The notes: generated by a model from the sequence alone, not told the origin. A stretch of 64,000 nucleotides of DNA from CAVQFO01 sp963711725 (GCA_963711725.1 CAVQFO010000023.1:186001-250000); one strand, 5' to 3'. Positions 26,939 to 36,035 are shown, numbered from the stretch's first letter. Numbers and translations: made by a program.

Positions 26939-27904
26939 ATGATTGAACAAAGCCACTTCCAACCGCCTCGCTGGGGGCGCAACGCCCACCTTCAGACCAT
27001 CTGGCCAGCTCTTTTCAGCCGCCGGCCCCGAGTGAAACTCCGCGCCAGGAACATCGAACTACCGGACGGGGATTTTCTCGCGCTCTTTCACGGCCCCGAA
27101 CGCGCGGGACCGGTGGTTTTGATTCTACACGGCCTGGGCGGAAGCGCCGCCTCACCCTACGCCGCCGGCCTGGTTCAGGCGCTTAGCGGCAAGGGTCTGC
27201 AGACGGTGGTCATGCAATATCGGGGGGCGGGAGGTCGTCCCAATCGCCTTCCCCGCTTCTACCACGCGGGCGAAACCTCGGATGTGGGCCACGCGCTAAG
27301 CGCCCTGCGGGAGCATTATCCGGGCCGCCGTTTCGGACTGGCCGGTTTTTCCCTGGGTGGAGCCATCATCCTGAATTATCTCGCGGAGAGCGGTTCCGAT
27401 TCCGGCGTGGCCGCGGCTGCGGCAGTATCGGTGCCTTTTGACCTGGACCGCTGCGCCGAACATATCGCCTCCGGGTTCGCACGGGTCTACCAGTGGGACC
27501 TGCTACGGGGGCTCAAGCGGATGGTCACCATGAAATTCGGCGACCACCTGCAGGAGTGGTTGGCACTGGCGTCCCTTTCGGAAATCCAGACCCTTCGCGG
27601 CTTCGACCAGTGGGTCACCGCCCCGCTTCACGGCTTCGACGGCGCCACCGACTACTATCGCCGCTGCAGCCCCAGAGGCCGCATGCGGCAAATCGCCACG
27701 CCCACTTTGATCGTGCATTCCCGCGATGATCCGTTCGTGCCAAAGGACGCCATCCCCTCGCCCCACGAATTGTCGCAAGCCACGCGGCTGGAATTGAGCG
27801 ACCACGGCGGCCACGTGGGATTCCTGTCGTCGTCAGGCGAGCCCTGGCTGGATACCCGCCTGGCCACCTACTTGGCCGAGCACCTCACTGCCGAAGGCTC
27901 GTAA
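26939..27904 (+). CDS. YheT-type alpha/beta hydrolase
   Basis: The product is 321 residues of the YheT/ABHD1-3 group. Characteristic parts are FQPPRWGRNAHLQTIWPALF at the start, VVLILHGLGGSAASPYAAGL (oxyanion region), the nucleophile Ser in LAGFSLGGAIILNYL, the Asp in HSRDDPFVP and the His in DHGGHVGF. Substrate unknown; related enzymes act on lipid esters. ATG 26939 is chosen because the family begins close to it, though its ribosome site is poor; a GTG at 26882 is possible. A TTGAAG-N19-TATACT pair at 26828-26858 could be the promoter. Its end overlaps the opposing PAS gene by 20 bp. Confidence 0.87.
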   Translation: MIEQSHFQPPRWGRNAHLQTIWPALFSRRPRVKLRARNIELPDGDFLALFHGPERAGPVVLILHGLGGSAASPYAAGLVQALSGKGLQTVVMQYRGAGGRPNRLPRFYHAGETSDVGHALSALREHYPGRRFGLAGFSLGGAIILNYLAESGSDSGVAAAAAVSVPFDLDRCAEHIASGFARVYQWDLLRGLKRMVTMKFGDHLQEWLALASLSEIQTLRGFDQWVTAPLHGFDGATDYYRRCSPRGRMRQIATPTLIVHSRDDPFVPKDAIPSPHELSQATRLELSDHGGHVGFLSSSGEPWLDTRLATYLAEHLTAEGS

Positions 27905-29222
27905 TGTCGGTGGCCAGCATGACGAAGCGATCGATGCGTCCGGCTGGATCAAGGAAAGGCACCACCGTGGTCTCCATCCAACGCACACCACGCTCCGGGC
28001 TCGCAATGGCCAGTTCACCCTGCCAAACCTCTCCGGCCTCCAGGCATTTGCGCAAGGCGTCCAGAAACTCAGGCGGGTGCGCTTCAGGCGCAATGAAGCT
28101 GCGATAGTCCCGACCCTCCAGCGCCCGCGGCTCGACGCCGAGCGCAAGGCAAGCCTTGCGGTTCGCATGCTCCACCAACCCGTCCGGACCCACGACACAG
28201 ACGATCGCATGCAGATCCAGGGCCTGCTTTTGATATTGGAGTTCCGTTACGGTGCGCTCAAGCGCGCGCAGAGTGCGCCGGTTGACCTTCCGCAGCCGCC
28301 GCGCCGCGATGCCGAAAGAAAGATCCCGCGCGACTTCCTCCAGCAGTCCCGTTTCCTCATCGCCGAAGGCACCGGAATCGGCGGCGTAGAACGCGATGGC
28401 ACCAATCGGCTCATTCTCAACAATGAGGGGGACGCCAAGGACCGCGCTGAACCCGTATTCCCGAGCGAGCTGCCACCAGGGACGGTAGCGGTCCTCCGTC
28501 AAGACGTTGCGCAGAATGGCGGGCTTTCGCGAGCGGATGCATGCGCCTATAACACCATGACCTGTCGGCGAGTTCTCCAGCCAGCTGACTTGGTGGCTGG
28601 CCAGGAAGCCCTCCCGAAATCCACGCTGCGCCACCGGATTCACGAGGCCGTCCGATTCCATGTAGCCGATCCAAGAGAAACGATAACCCCCCACCTCCAC
28701 CAGCGTCCGGCAGATCTCGCGCAGCAACTCCATTTCGGTACCCGCCCGCACCACCACGCGCGCGCACTCGCTCAGGGTTCGCAAGGCCCGCACATACCGC
28801 GCCAACGATCCGCCATGAGCCAGCTCCCCCGGCATGGGCATGAGCAGGACCCCGGTATACGGCCCATTCGGGACGATTCGGCAGGCCACCTCCCGCAGCA
28901 TGCCGTCCCGGTGGACCACCACGATTACGGAACCCCGCCGATCATCGGCGGATTGCGCCAAGTCACTCTCCGACTCCTGCAGAAGAGCGCTGCGGTGCAG
29001 ACCGTGAAGTTCTTCGGCCGGGTAGCCGGTGAACCATATTGCTGCCTGATTGGCGTAGGCAACGTGCTGGTGCGCGTCAAACACCAGATAGGGCTCGTCG
29101 ATCGCCTCCGCCAGAGCCACGAAGGACTCCGGGGCGACCGTTTGGGCCGTCGGGGAACGGGGATTGTCTTTGGGTTCCATCACCATCACACGCCGTCCGG
29201 GGTCGGGAGCTTGTCGCCGCAT
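27885..29222 (-). CDS. PAS-GAF-PAS sensory protein without output domain
   Basis: The product is 445 residues. Domains: PAS at about 30-125 (EPYLVFDAHQHVAYANQAAIWFTGYPAEEL), a linking helix, GAF at about 165-310 (RFSWIGYM, VLGVPLIVENEPIGAIAFYAADSGAFGDEE), a coiled-coil stretch, then a second PAS with its PAC end at about 335-445 (ICVVGPDGLVEHANRKACLALGVEPRALEGRDY, VVPFLDPAGRIDRFVMLATDI). The protein stops right after TSLRQ, where GGDEF, EAL or kinase domains normally follow. The downstream DNA is the end of the opposing YheT gene (20 bp overlap), so no effector can be recovered by a frameshift. Start uncertain: ATG 29222, 29186 or 29180. Confidence 0.82.
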   Translation of the reverse strand: MRRQAPDPGRRVMVMEPKDNPRSPTAQTVAPESFVALAEAIDEPYLVFDAHQHVAYANQAAIWFTGYPAEELHGLHRSALLQESESDLAQSADDRRGSVIVVVHRDGMLREVACRIVPNGPYTGVLLMPMPGELAHGGSLARYVRALRTLSECARVVVRAGTEMELLREICRTLVEVGGYRFSWIGYMESDGLVNPVAQRGFREGFLASHQVSWLENSPTGHGVIGACIRSRKPAILRNVLTEDRYRPWWQLAREYGFSAVLGVPLIVENEPIGAIAFYAADSGAFGDEETGLLEEVARDLSFGIAARRLRKVNRRTLRALERTVTELQYQKQALDLHAIVCVVGPDGLVEHANRKACLALGVEPRALEGRDYRSFIAPEAHPPEFLDALRKCLEAGEVWQGELAIASPERGVRWMETTVVPFLDPAGRIDRFVMLATDITSLRQ

Positions 29223-29608
29223 GACGCACGCGCCTGGCGGCTTGTGTCGCCGGCAGTCGTCTCAATCGCGCCGCCGGTCCATGTTGCGGCCCACCCGAGG
29301 GCCGGAATTCAGCATACTCCGTCAAGCGATCCTGTCGAGAGTGGCCGCCACGGACCTTGTCCATGGCCGAGAGCAACCGCCATACGGGACCGCGACGCGA
29401 TTCGCCGATTTGCGACATCTATGCAAGTCCCTTGGCGCTCCCAAGCGCTTTGTGGGGCGTTTTTGCTTGGTTCCGCGCGGCGAATCATGGCAACCTATGT
29501 GCAAGTGCAACAGAAGAATTCAATAATGCAGGCGTACTAAGACGCGTCGGGGGCTGCACCGGTGACAGCACGGCGATATGTCTGAACGCCCGTACAGGGA
29601 TTTGTGCC
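29223..29608. other. Intergenic region between divergent PAS and phosphatase genes
   Basis: About 385 bp. A GCGCT/AGCGC stem near 29431-29444 and GGGGCGTTTTT at 29454-29464 look partly terminator-like on the plus strand, but no gene feeds it. Frames here have no ribosome sites or protein pattern. Confidence 0.35.
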
Positions 29609-30265
29609 ATGATTTTTGTCCTTCGACATGGAGAAACCATCTGGAACCTCGTGCGTCGTCGCCAGGGACGCGGGGATTCGCCACTGACCCTGCGGGGCGT
29701 CAGCCAGGCCGTTGCCTACGCTGATCGGCTTCGCCGGGAAATCTCGCGCGGGGCCTCCGTGGAGATTGTGAGCAGCCCGCTCGGGCGCGCCCGCCAGACC
29801 GCTTCCATACTCTCCGAAGGCTTGAAACTCGATCCCAACGACGTCGTCCTCGACGGCTTGTTGGCTGAACACGACTTCGGCGAATGGGAAGGCATGGTCG
29901 ACAAGGAAATCGAGGCGGCCTACCCGGGAGCCCTGGCCGAGCGGCAGAAGCGGTATTGGGACTACCGCGTTCCCGGCGGCGAATGCTATGCCGAGGTATT
30001 CGACCGCGCAAGCCAATGGCTTCAGCGCCCGGCCGGCGCCGAGATCACCATCGCGGTTACCCATGCCATGACAAGCCGCGCCCTGCGCGGCGCGTACCTC
30101 GACGTTGAGCCGGAACAGATGATGCGCTTCGTGCATCCCCAGGACCGCTTCTATCGCCTGGCAGGAGGGCGCGCAGAGGAGATCCTCTGCGATGTAGAAG
30201 CCGCTCCGGTCCACTCCGGCACCGCCGAAGTGCGTTCGCTTCCCCGCCGCTCCGGCGTCGCCTGA
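29609..30265 (+). CDS. Histidine phosphatase family protein (phosphoglycerate mutase-like)
   Basis: The product is 218 residues. The catalytic motif is at the very start, MIFVLRHGETIWNLVRRRQGRGDSPLTLRG, with the nucleophilic His in RHGE. The second part has VSSPLGRARQTA, the acid residue in LLAEHDFGEWEGM, and the second His in IAVTHAMTSR. This is the branch that includes cobalamin phosphatase CobC, GpmB-like and broad-specificity phosphatases; the substrate is unknown. The start ATG 29609 has AGGGA upstream and is the only start that puts RHGE at the N-terminus. Two terminator-like stems follow. Confidence 0.9.
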   Translation: MIFVLRHGETIWNLVRRRQGRGDSPLTLRGVSQAVAYADRLRREISRGASVEIVSSPLGRARQTASILSEGLKLDPNDVVLDGLLAEHDFGEWEGMVDKEIEAAYPGALAERQKRYWDYRVPGGECYAEVFDRASQWLQRPAGAEITIAVTHAMTSRALRGAYLDVEPEQMMRFVHPQDRFYRLAGGRAEEILCDVEAAPVHSGTAEVRSLPRRSGVA

Positions 30266-30303
30266 CTTCACGAGAGCCGTTCGCCGCACTCGGCCCAAAA
30301 TCA

Positions 30304-30327
30304 AGCCCCCCATCAACACAGGGGGCT
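30304..30327 (+). terminator. Terminator-like hairpin after the phosphatase
   Basis: AGCCCCC (30304-30310) pairs with GGGGGCT (30321-30327), followed by ATTGA. Confidence 0.5.
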
Positions 30328-30390
30328 ATTGACGCTGAGTAATCATCGTGGTGGCCGCTGGGAATCCGGCTCCGGCATCCGCAGCGAAAG

Positions 30391-30418
30391 AAGCCCCCTC
30401 CAAGGGAGGGGGCTTTGG
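30391..30418. terminator. Bidirectional terminator between convergent genes
   Basis: AAGCCCCCTCC (30391-30401), loop AAG, GGAGGGGGCTT (30405-30415), then T. It lies between the phosphatase and the opposing PHB-depolymerase-like gene and can serve both. Confidence 0.8.
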
Positions 30419-30466
30419 TTTGTTGTTGCCTGTTCGCGGGCTAGTCCGCAACAGACAAGCTCCGTG

Positions 30467-32014
30467 TTACGGACAACCGCTATCGGCGAGCACGTAGTAG
30501 TTGGCCGCGGTCTCCTTCAGCGTGTGAGTCTCATACGTGTTGTACAGGCCCATGTAGTCATTGGAGCCGTTGGCATACACGTAGCCATAGTTCTGGTGGG
30601 CGCGGCCCGCCGTGACCTGGTTGTAGTTGTTGGTCGTGTAGCAGCTGACTTGATACCCGCCGTTGCTCACGGTCACCGACTCGCTGTCGGTCCCGGTGTT
30701 GTTGGCGGCGTCATAGGCCTTGACCATCAGAGTATGGCTGGCGTCGCTCACGCTCGTGGTATCCCAGCTATAGGAATACGGCGAACTGGTGTCGGTGGAC
30801 TTGAGGGTGCCGTCCACGTAGAACTCCACCTTGCTCACCCCCACATTGTCGGAGGCGCTGGCCGTAAAGCTCACCGTGCCGCTGACCGTGGCACCGGAAG
30901 ACGGCGCCGTGATGCTCACCGTCGGCGCCGTCGTGTCGCCGCCACCGCTGGAGCTACTGCTCGACGAAGAGCTGCTGCTCGAGGAGCCACCGCTGCCGGA
31001 GCCATCCAGACCCCAGAATTTCGCCGTGTAATAAGTGGAGCAGATGTAGCTCGGGAAGTACTGGCTGGAGCTGCCGCACTGATCCGTGGCGCTGCCCGGA
31101 TCGACCGCGGTACCGTGTCCCATGCCGGAAACCTTGTACTCCTGGACCACTGTCTCGCCGTTGTAGTCGAAGTTGTCCAGCGAAGTGTTGCCGCTGCCGT
31201 TGCCGGTCAGCGTCTGGCTGGATGACGGCGTCTGGCTGATCCCCCAGACGTTGGTCCACTGCATCATCTCCTCGTCGGCGTTCACCGGATACACGGTGTA
31301 GTCCGAGGTGCCCTGCCAGATCGCCACCTTGGGCCAGGGGCCGCTGTAGCCCGAGTAGCCGCTACGGGCAAGATCGCCCCATTGCTGGGCCGTCTTGTTC
31401 TGGTCCTGGCTCATGCACATGACGCCGCTGGTCATGTCGGTGCCGCACTTGTAGGCGATGCCGGAATCGATGCCGCCACCGGCGAACACATCCGGATAGT
31501 CGGCCAGCATTACCGAGGTCATCGCGCCACCGGCCGATAGGCCCGTCACGTAGACCCGGCTGGAGTCGATGCTGTAGTGGGACTTCATGTAGTCCACCAT
31601 CTGCTTGATGGACAAGGCCTCACCCTGCCCGCGCGTGAAGTCGCTGGACTGGAACCAGTTGAAGCACTTGTTTTGGTTGTTGCTGCTGCTGGTCTGGGGA
31701 TAGACCAGGATGAACCCCCACATATCGGCGTACTTCTGCCAGCCAGCCCCGTTGTAGTAGTCGGAAGCGGTCTGGGTGCAGCCGTGCATGGCGACGACCA
31801 GTGGGGCGTTGGACGGGACGTTGTCCGGTACGTATTTGTACATGGACAGCGCGCCCGGATTGGAACCGAAGCTGCTGACCTGGGTCAGGCTTGCGGCGGA
31901 TGCGGTGTTGGCGCCGAGGCCGAAACCCACGGCCGCCATCAGGCTCAGGGCTACCATCCCGGCACGGGCCATACGCGCGGCAGGTTTGCCCGGTTGCAAC
32001 AATGCTCTTCTCAT
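30467..32014 (-). CDS. Secreted PHB-depolymerase-family esterase
   Basis: The product is 515 residues. A signal peptide spans about 1-40 (hydrophobic MVALSLMAAVGFGLGA, then NTASA). The catalytic domain has PLVVAMHGCTQTASDYY and the lipase box GLSAGG with nucleophile Ser160, and later the His in GMGHGTAVDPG. This is the extracellular PHB depolymerase/feruloyl-esterase-like family. A linker of Gly and 13 serines at about 345-365 joins a bacterial Ig-like domain (TAPTVSITAPSSGATVSGTVSF, SDNVGVSKVEFYVDG). A C-terminal about 65-residue domain (CYTTNNYNQVTAGRAH) resembles the substrate-binding tail. Start 32014 has AGGAGGAG upstream. It likely degrades an external polyester; actual substrate not shown. 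Confidence 0.9.
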   Translation of the reverse strand: MRRALLQPGKPAARMARAGMVALSLMAAVGFGLGANTASAASLTQVSSFGSNPGALSMYKYVPDNVPSNAPLVVAMHGCTQTASDYYNGAGWQKYADMWGFILVYPQTSSSNNQNKCFNWFQSSDFTRGQGEALSIKQMVDYMKSHYSIDSSRVYVTGLSAGGAMTSVMLADYPDVFAGGGIDSGIAYKCGTDMTSGVMCMSQDQNKTAQQWGDLARSGYSGYSGPWPKVAIWQGTSDYTVYPVNADEEMMQWTNVWGISQTPSSSQTLTGNGSGNTSLDNFDYNGETVVQEYKVSGMGHGTAVDPGSATDQCGSSSQYFPSYICSTYYTAKFWGLDGSGSGGSSSSSSSSSSSSSGGGDTTAPTVSITAPSSGATVSGTVSFTASASDNVGVSKVEFYVDGTLKSTDTSSPYSYSWDTTSVSDASHTLMVKAYDAANNTGTDSESVTVSNGGYQVSCYTTNNYNQVTAGRAHQNYGYVYANGSNDYMGLYNTYETHTLKETAANYYVLADSGCP

Positions 32015-32477
32015 TTTTCACTCCTCCTAATTGGGACAATCACCGACTTCGCTCGCGCATCCTGCGCTACGCGAAGCCGGCATGGCATCCCGGGGCTCAT
32101 CGGCCTCGGGAGACCCATCGACGGTGTTTCCGTCGATGTCCGGTGACGCGGGTCTGCAATATCAATGGCTGGCGGTCGGCTACCGCGGCGATGCGGGCAC
32201 TTGATAACCAATCAATATTGAAGCGCGCCTTTTATTGTTTTCTTTAATTCTTTATTGTGTTGTTGTTAATGTCTGAATAAGAGTAGACGCTGCAGCGGGA
32301 GTGGACAAGATCGAACGGGGAATTACCCGACGAGCGGTTCATGTTATCCCATGGAATTGATTTTATTTATATTATTCCTGCTCGAACCAGCCGCATGCTT
32401 GGCCGACAAGCATTCCGAAGCCGTGGACGTTAGACTTTGAGGACAAGACCAAGGACCGAATCAGGACGTCCGACACC
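32015..32477. other. AT-rich intergenic region with structured leader of the esterase gene
   Basis: About 460 bp between divergent genes. CATCGACGG/CCGTCGATG (32116-32138), enclosed by AGACCC/GGGTCT (32111-32155), forms a long stem. Read toward the esterase gene, AACAACAA (32267-32260) is a perfect AAnAAnAA motif inside an A-rich stretch. No clear -35/-10 pair was fixed. Confidence 0.45.
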
Positions 32478-33170
32478 ATGCTCGACCTGGAAGCAAATAT
32501 CGCCATCCACTTGGTCAGCGCCCTGGCGGCGGGCGCGCTGATTGGCTTGGAACGCAGCTATCACGGGCGTCCAGCGGGCTTCCGCACCCACGCCCTTGTG
32601 TGCTTGGCATCGAGCATGTTGATGCTGGTCTCGCTCTATCAGTCGAACTGGTACCCCGGCTCCGCCGCTGCCGGGGTCCGGCTCGATCCCACGCGCATGG
32701 CTCAGGGCATCATGACCGGCATCGGCTTCCTGGGTGCCGGCGTGATCATGAAAGAGGGGCTGTCCGTACGCGGCCTGACCACCGCGGCATCGATCTGGCT
32801 GACCGCCGCCGTCGGCATTCTCTACGGGATAGGCCTGTACTTCGCCGCGGTCCTCGCCACCGCCCTGGCCCTGGGTGTGCTTTCCTTCTTCCGATGGATC
32901 GAACGCAAGATCCCGGTGAGACACCACGCCCGCTGCATCCTGACCTTTCCCCTGAATCACCCCATGCCCGAACGGCAGCTGCGGGAGCTTTTCCTGCGCC
33001 ATCAGGTCAAGGCATCGAGCCTGGGCTACAAGATCGACGCCACGGCCGACGAGTTCGAATATCGTGTAGTGCTCCGCGCCTGGCACCAGCGGGACATCCG
33101 GGAATTGGTACACAACATGCGCGCGGAGAAGGGTCTGCTGAAGCTGAACCTTCACGTCATTGGGGATTAA
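32478..33170 (+). CDS. MgtC/SapB family membrane protein
   Basis: The product is 230 residues. The N-terminal half holds four or five membrane helices with family motifs GALIGLERSYHGRPAGFRTHALVCLASS, MTGIGFLGAGVIMKEG and VRGLTTAASIWLTAAVGILYGIG. The C-terminal soluble part of about 90 residues (RHHARCILTFPLNHPMPERQLREL) is an ACT-like domain as in MgtC. The family is linked to magnesium limitation, acid stress and control of F-ATPase in pathogens. Here it is a single gene and no mgtA/mgtB is nearby. A terminator follows. Confidence 0.9.
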   Translation: MLDLEANIAIHLVSALAAGALIGLERSYHGRPAGFRTHALVCLASSMLMLVSLYQSNWYPGSAAAGVRLDPTRMAQGIMTGIGFLGAGVIMKEGLSVRGLTTAASIWLTAAVGILYGIGLYFAAVLATALALGVLSFFRWIERKIPVRHHARCILTFPLNHPMPERQLRELFLRHQVKASSLGYKIDATADEFEYRVVLRAWHQRDIRELVHNMRAEKGLLKLNLHVIGD

Positions 33171-33202
33171 GCGGATAGGCCTGCAACCAGGCCAAAAACA
33201 AG

Positions 33203-33224
33203 AAAGCCCCTGGACCGGGGCTTT
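33203..33224. terminator. Bidirectional terminator between mgtC-like and cold-shock genes
   Basis: AAAGCCCC (33203-33210) pairs with GGGGCTTT (33217-33224) between two converging genes. On the minus strand it ends in TTTC. Confidence 0.75.
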
Positions 33225-33282
33225 CGGAGTCATCGCGTAACGGCGGGACGAGTCGCGCCGCCCGCGGATCGAGCAACGCCCG

Positions 33283-33495
33283 TTAGGCGAGAGCCACGAC
33301 GTCGTCTGCCTGCAGGCCCTTCTGGCCTTGCACCACGTCGAACTCCACGCGCTGGCCGTCCTCAAGGGTGCGATACCCTTCGCCGCGGATGGCACGGAAG
33401 TGAACGAAAACGTCCTCGCCCTGATCGCGGGCGATAAAGCCATAGCCCTTGCCGCTGTCGAACCACTTCACCGTACCGGTTTCACGCTCAGCCAT
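33283..33495 (-). CDS. Cold-shock domain protein (CspA family)
   Basis: A 70-residue single cold-shock domain. RNP1 KGYGFI and RNP2 VFVHF are intact, and the start TGTVKWFDSGKGYGFI is canonical. It binds single-stranded RNA/DNA as an RNA chaperone. It ends QKGLQADDVVAL, typical. The ribosome site AAGGAAGAG precedes ATG 33495. A long leader is likely: a TATAGT element on the minus strand (33682-33677) would give a leader of about 175 bases, similar to E. coli cspA. Cold induction is inferred from that only. Confidence 0.95.
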   Translation of the reverse strand: MAERETGTVKWFDSGKGYGFIARDQGEDVFVHFRAIRGEGYRTLEDGQRVEFDVVQGQKGLQADDVVALA

Positions 33496-33836
33496 ACTTC
33501 TCTTCCTTCAACCTCTGCATTTTTTGATGAAAACGGTATGAAGAACGCCGGAACTCATCCATGCAGGCTCGCCTGCCCGTATTTCCTGGTCGCACCAGGG
33601 CCCATGAATAAACCAGCGTTTTCGTAACCGTCTTGAGCTCCGGACCGAACTGGAAAGGAGGGATCGTCTGCGAGCGACTATACAGGCGGACCACTTTCGC
33701 GATCAGCGGGCGGTTTCGGAGCCGCGCTTCCAATAGCCGGAAGTACGTCAGACCCGGGCGGTTGCCCACGGAGCCACGGCCGATAGTAGGCCGGTTTCAG
33801 AGAACAATCAAGGGAGGCTAATGCAGCAGAAACAAC
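33496..33836 (-). promoter_or_regulatory. Likely long 5' leader and promoter region of the cold-shock gene
   Basis: The 340 bp upstream of the cold-shock gene have no convincing gene; an overlapping 93-residue frame (33488-33769) lacks a ribosome site and protein character. TATAGT at 33682-33677 (minus strand) is a plausible -10; its -35 is weak. Confidence 0.35.
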
Positions 33837-33859
33837 AAGGCCCCGCGTTGCGGGGCCTT
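33837..33859 (-). terminator. Rho-independent terminator of the rimP-pnp gene cluster
   Basis: AAGGCCCCGC and GCGGGGCCTT form a 10-bp perfect stem with loop GTT. Read on the minus strand it is followed by GTTGTTTC, 40 bp after the pnp stop. Confidence 0.8.
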
Positions 33860-33899
33860 GCAAAAACCGCCTGAGCGGCGCGGACTGCGCGCGGAAGAC

Positions 33900-35996
33900 T
33901 TAGGCCTGCTCTTCTTCGGCAACCGCCTTCATGCTCAGCCGTACGCGGCCCTGGCGATCGATTTCCAGGACTTTGACTCGCACAGTGTCACCCTCGCGCA
34001 GCTTGTCCGAGACGTTCTCTACGCGCTCGTTGGAGATCTGCGAAATGTGCACCAGACCGTCACGCCCCGGGAGGATGCTGACGAAGGCGCCGAAATCCAT
34101 CAGCTTGACGACCTTGCCCTCGTAGATCTTGCCTACTTCCACGTCGGCGGTAATCTGCTCCACCCGGCGCTTGGCCTCCTCGCCGGCGGCTTTGTCCACG
34201 GACGCGATGGTCACGGTGCCGTCATCCTGGATATCGATGGTGGCGCCGGTCTCCTCGGTGAGCTGGCGGATCGTGGAACCACCCTTGCCGATGACGTCGC
34301 GGATCTTCTCGGGATCGATCTTGATGGTGATCAACCGCGGCGCGTACTCGGACATGTCGGCACGGGACTGGCCGATCACCGCATTCATCTTCTCCAGGAT
34401 GTGCAGGCGGCCATCATGGGCCTGATCCAGCGCCTGGGACATGATCTCGCGGGTGATGCCCTTGATCTTGATATCCATCTGCAGGGCGGTAACACCCTCG
34501 GAGGTACCGGCCACCTTGAAGTCCATATCGCCCAGGTGGTCCTCGTCGCCCAGGATATCCGTAAGCACGGCGAAGCCGTCTTCTTCCTTGATCAGGCCCA
34601 TGGCGATACCCGCCACCGGGGCCTTGATCGGCACGCCCGCGTCCATCAGGGACAGGCTGGTGCCGCACACGGAAGCCATGGAGCTGGAACCGTTGGATTC
34701 GGTGATCTCGGAGACCACCCGGATCACGTAGGGGCAGTCCTCGGGTTTGGGCATCACGGCGGCGATGCCGCGCTTGGCAAGACGGCCGTGGCCGATCTCG
34801 CGACGCTTGGGGCTGCCCATGAAACCGGTCTCGCCGACGCAGTACGGAGGGAAGTTGTAATGGAGCATGAACGGCTCCTTACGCTCGCCCTCGATGGCAT
34901 CGATGATCTGCGCGTCGCGGCCGGTGCCCAGCGTGGTGACGACCAACGCCTGGGTCTCGCCTCGGGTAAACAGGGCGGAACCGTGGGTACGCGCCAGCAC
35001 GCCCACGTCCACGGATATCTGGCGGACGGTGCGGGTGTCGCGGCCGTCGATGCGCGGGTGGCCGGCCAGGATGCGGCCGCGCACGATTTTCTTCTCCAGC
35101 GACTTGAAGGCGTTGCCCACATGCTGCCCGGAGCGGCCCGGTGCTTCTTCGTCGACCAGGCTCGTCATGACGCGCTCGCGCAGCGCCGCGATGCGGTCCT
35201 GCCGTTCCTGCTTCTCGGCGATCTGGTAGGCCTCTTCCAACTCCGCGCCCACTTCGGCCTTGACCTGATCGGCCAGACTCTCGTCCTTGGCCGGCGGCTG
35301 CCAGTCCCAGGCGGGCTTGCCCACCTCGGCCTTGAGTTCGTTGATGACGCGGATGACGGCCTGCATCTGCTCGTGACCGAACAGCACGGCGTCCAGCATC
35401 ACCTGTTCCGACAGCTCTTGGGCCTCGGACTCCACCATCAGCACGGCGTCTTCGGTACCCGCGACCACCAGATTCAGCTGGGAATCCTCCAGCTCACTGA
35501 AAGTCGGGTTCAAAAGATACTGGCCATCCTTGTAGCCCACGCGGGCGGCGCCGATGGGGCCGTCGAAAGGCATGCCGGAGATGGCGAGGGCCGCGGACGC
35601 GCCGATCATCGCGGGGATGTCCGGATCGACTTCGCTATTCAGCGAGATCACCGTGGCGACCACCTGGACCTCGTTGTAGAAACCCTGGGGGAACAGCGGC
35701 CGGATGGGCCGGTCAATCAGCCGGGAGGTCAGGGTTTCTTTCTCGGAGGGACGCCCTTCACGCTTGAAGAACCCGCCGGGAATCTTGCCCGCCGAGTAGG
35801 TGCGCTCCTGGTAGTTCACCGTGAGCGGGAAGAAATCGCGGTTTTCCCCTGCTTCCTTCTTGCCGACCGCCGTCACCAGGACCACGGTATCGGACATATT
35901 GACGAGCACCGCGCCGGTGGCTTGGCGCGCAATGCGGCCCGTCTCGAGAGTGACCTGATGGTCACCGTACTGGAATGTCTTACTAACAGGATTCAC
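33900..35996 (-). CDS. pnp: Polyribonucleotide nucleotidyltransferase (PNPase)
   Basis: PNPase degrades RNA 3' to 5' with phosphate and is part of the RNA degradosome. The 698-residue product has two RNase PH domains (FPLTVNYQERTYSAGKIPGGFFKREGRPSEKE; FPPYCVGETGFMGSPKRREIGHG), the helical linker, a KH domain (IGKGGSTIRQLTEETGA) and an S1 domain at the end (GKIYEGKVVKLMDFGAFVSILPGRDGLVHIS). The start is GTG 35996 with GAGGAAAG upstream; the family begins NPVSKTFQYG exactly there. It follows rpsO by 39 bp, the classical rpsO-pnp pair. Confidence 0.98.
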   Translation of the reverse strand: MNPVSKTFQYGDHQVTLETGRIARQATGAVLVNMSDTVVLVTAVGKKEAGENRDFFPLTVNYQERTYSAGKIPGGFFKREGRPSEKETLTSRLIDRPIRPLFPQGFYNEVQVVATVISLNSEVDPDIPAMIGASAALAISGMPFDGPIGAARVGYKDGQYLLNPTFSELEDSQLNLVVAGTEDAVLMVESEAQELSEQVMLDAVLFGHEQMQAVIRVINELKAEVGKPAWDWQPPAKDESLADQVKAEVGAELEEAYQIAEKQERQDRIAALRERVMTSLVDEEAPGRSGQHVGNAFKSLEKKIVRGRILAGHPRIDGRDTRTVRQISVDVGVLARTHGSALFTRGETQALVVTTLGTGRDAQIIDAIEGERKEPFMLHYNFPPYCVGETGFMGSPKRREIGHGRLAKRGIAAVMPKPEDCPYVIRVVSEITESNGSSSMASVCGTSLSLMDAGVPIKAPVAGIAMGLIKEEDGFAVLTDILGDEDHLGDMDFKVAGTSEGVTALQMDIKIKGITREIMSQALDQAHDGRLHILEKMNAVIGQSRADMSEYAPRLITIKIDPEKIRDVIGKGGSTIRQLTEETGATIDIQDDGTVTIASVDKAAGEEAKRRVEQITADVEVGKIYEGKVVKLMDFGAFVSILPGRDGLVHISQISNERVENVSDKLREGDTVRVKVLEIDRQGRVRLSMKAVAEEEQA

Positions 35997-36035
35997 AGGC
36001 GATCTTTCCTCACTTACGGCAAATTGGTTGGCTGC

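Noticed and set aside
32430..33443. A 337-codon minus-strand frame opposite the mgtC-like gene
   Set aside because: The plus-strand MgtC motifs are clear; the opposite frame has no motif and crosses a terminator.
33488..33769. A 93-codon frame upstream of and overlapping the cold-shock gene
   Set aside because: No ribosome site or protein-like composition; better explained as the cold-shock leader.
33821..33874. A 17-codon plus-strand frame with a strong AGGGAGG site, starting MQQKQQ, and an AACAACAA motif on that strand
   Set aside because: It runs straight through the pnp terminator stem; the A-rich part is the complement of the terminator T-tract. No promoter feeds it.
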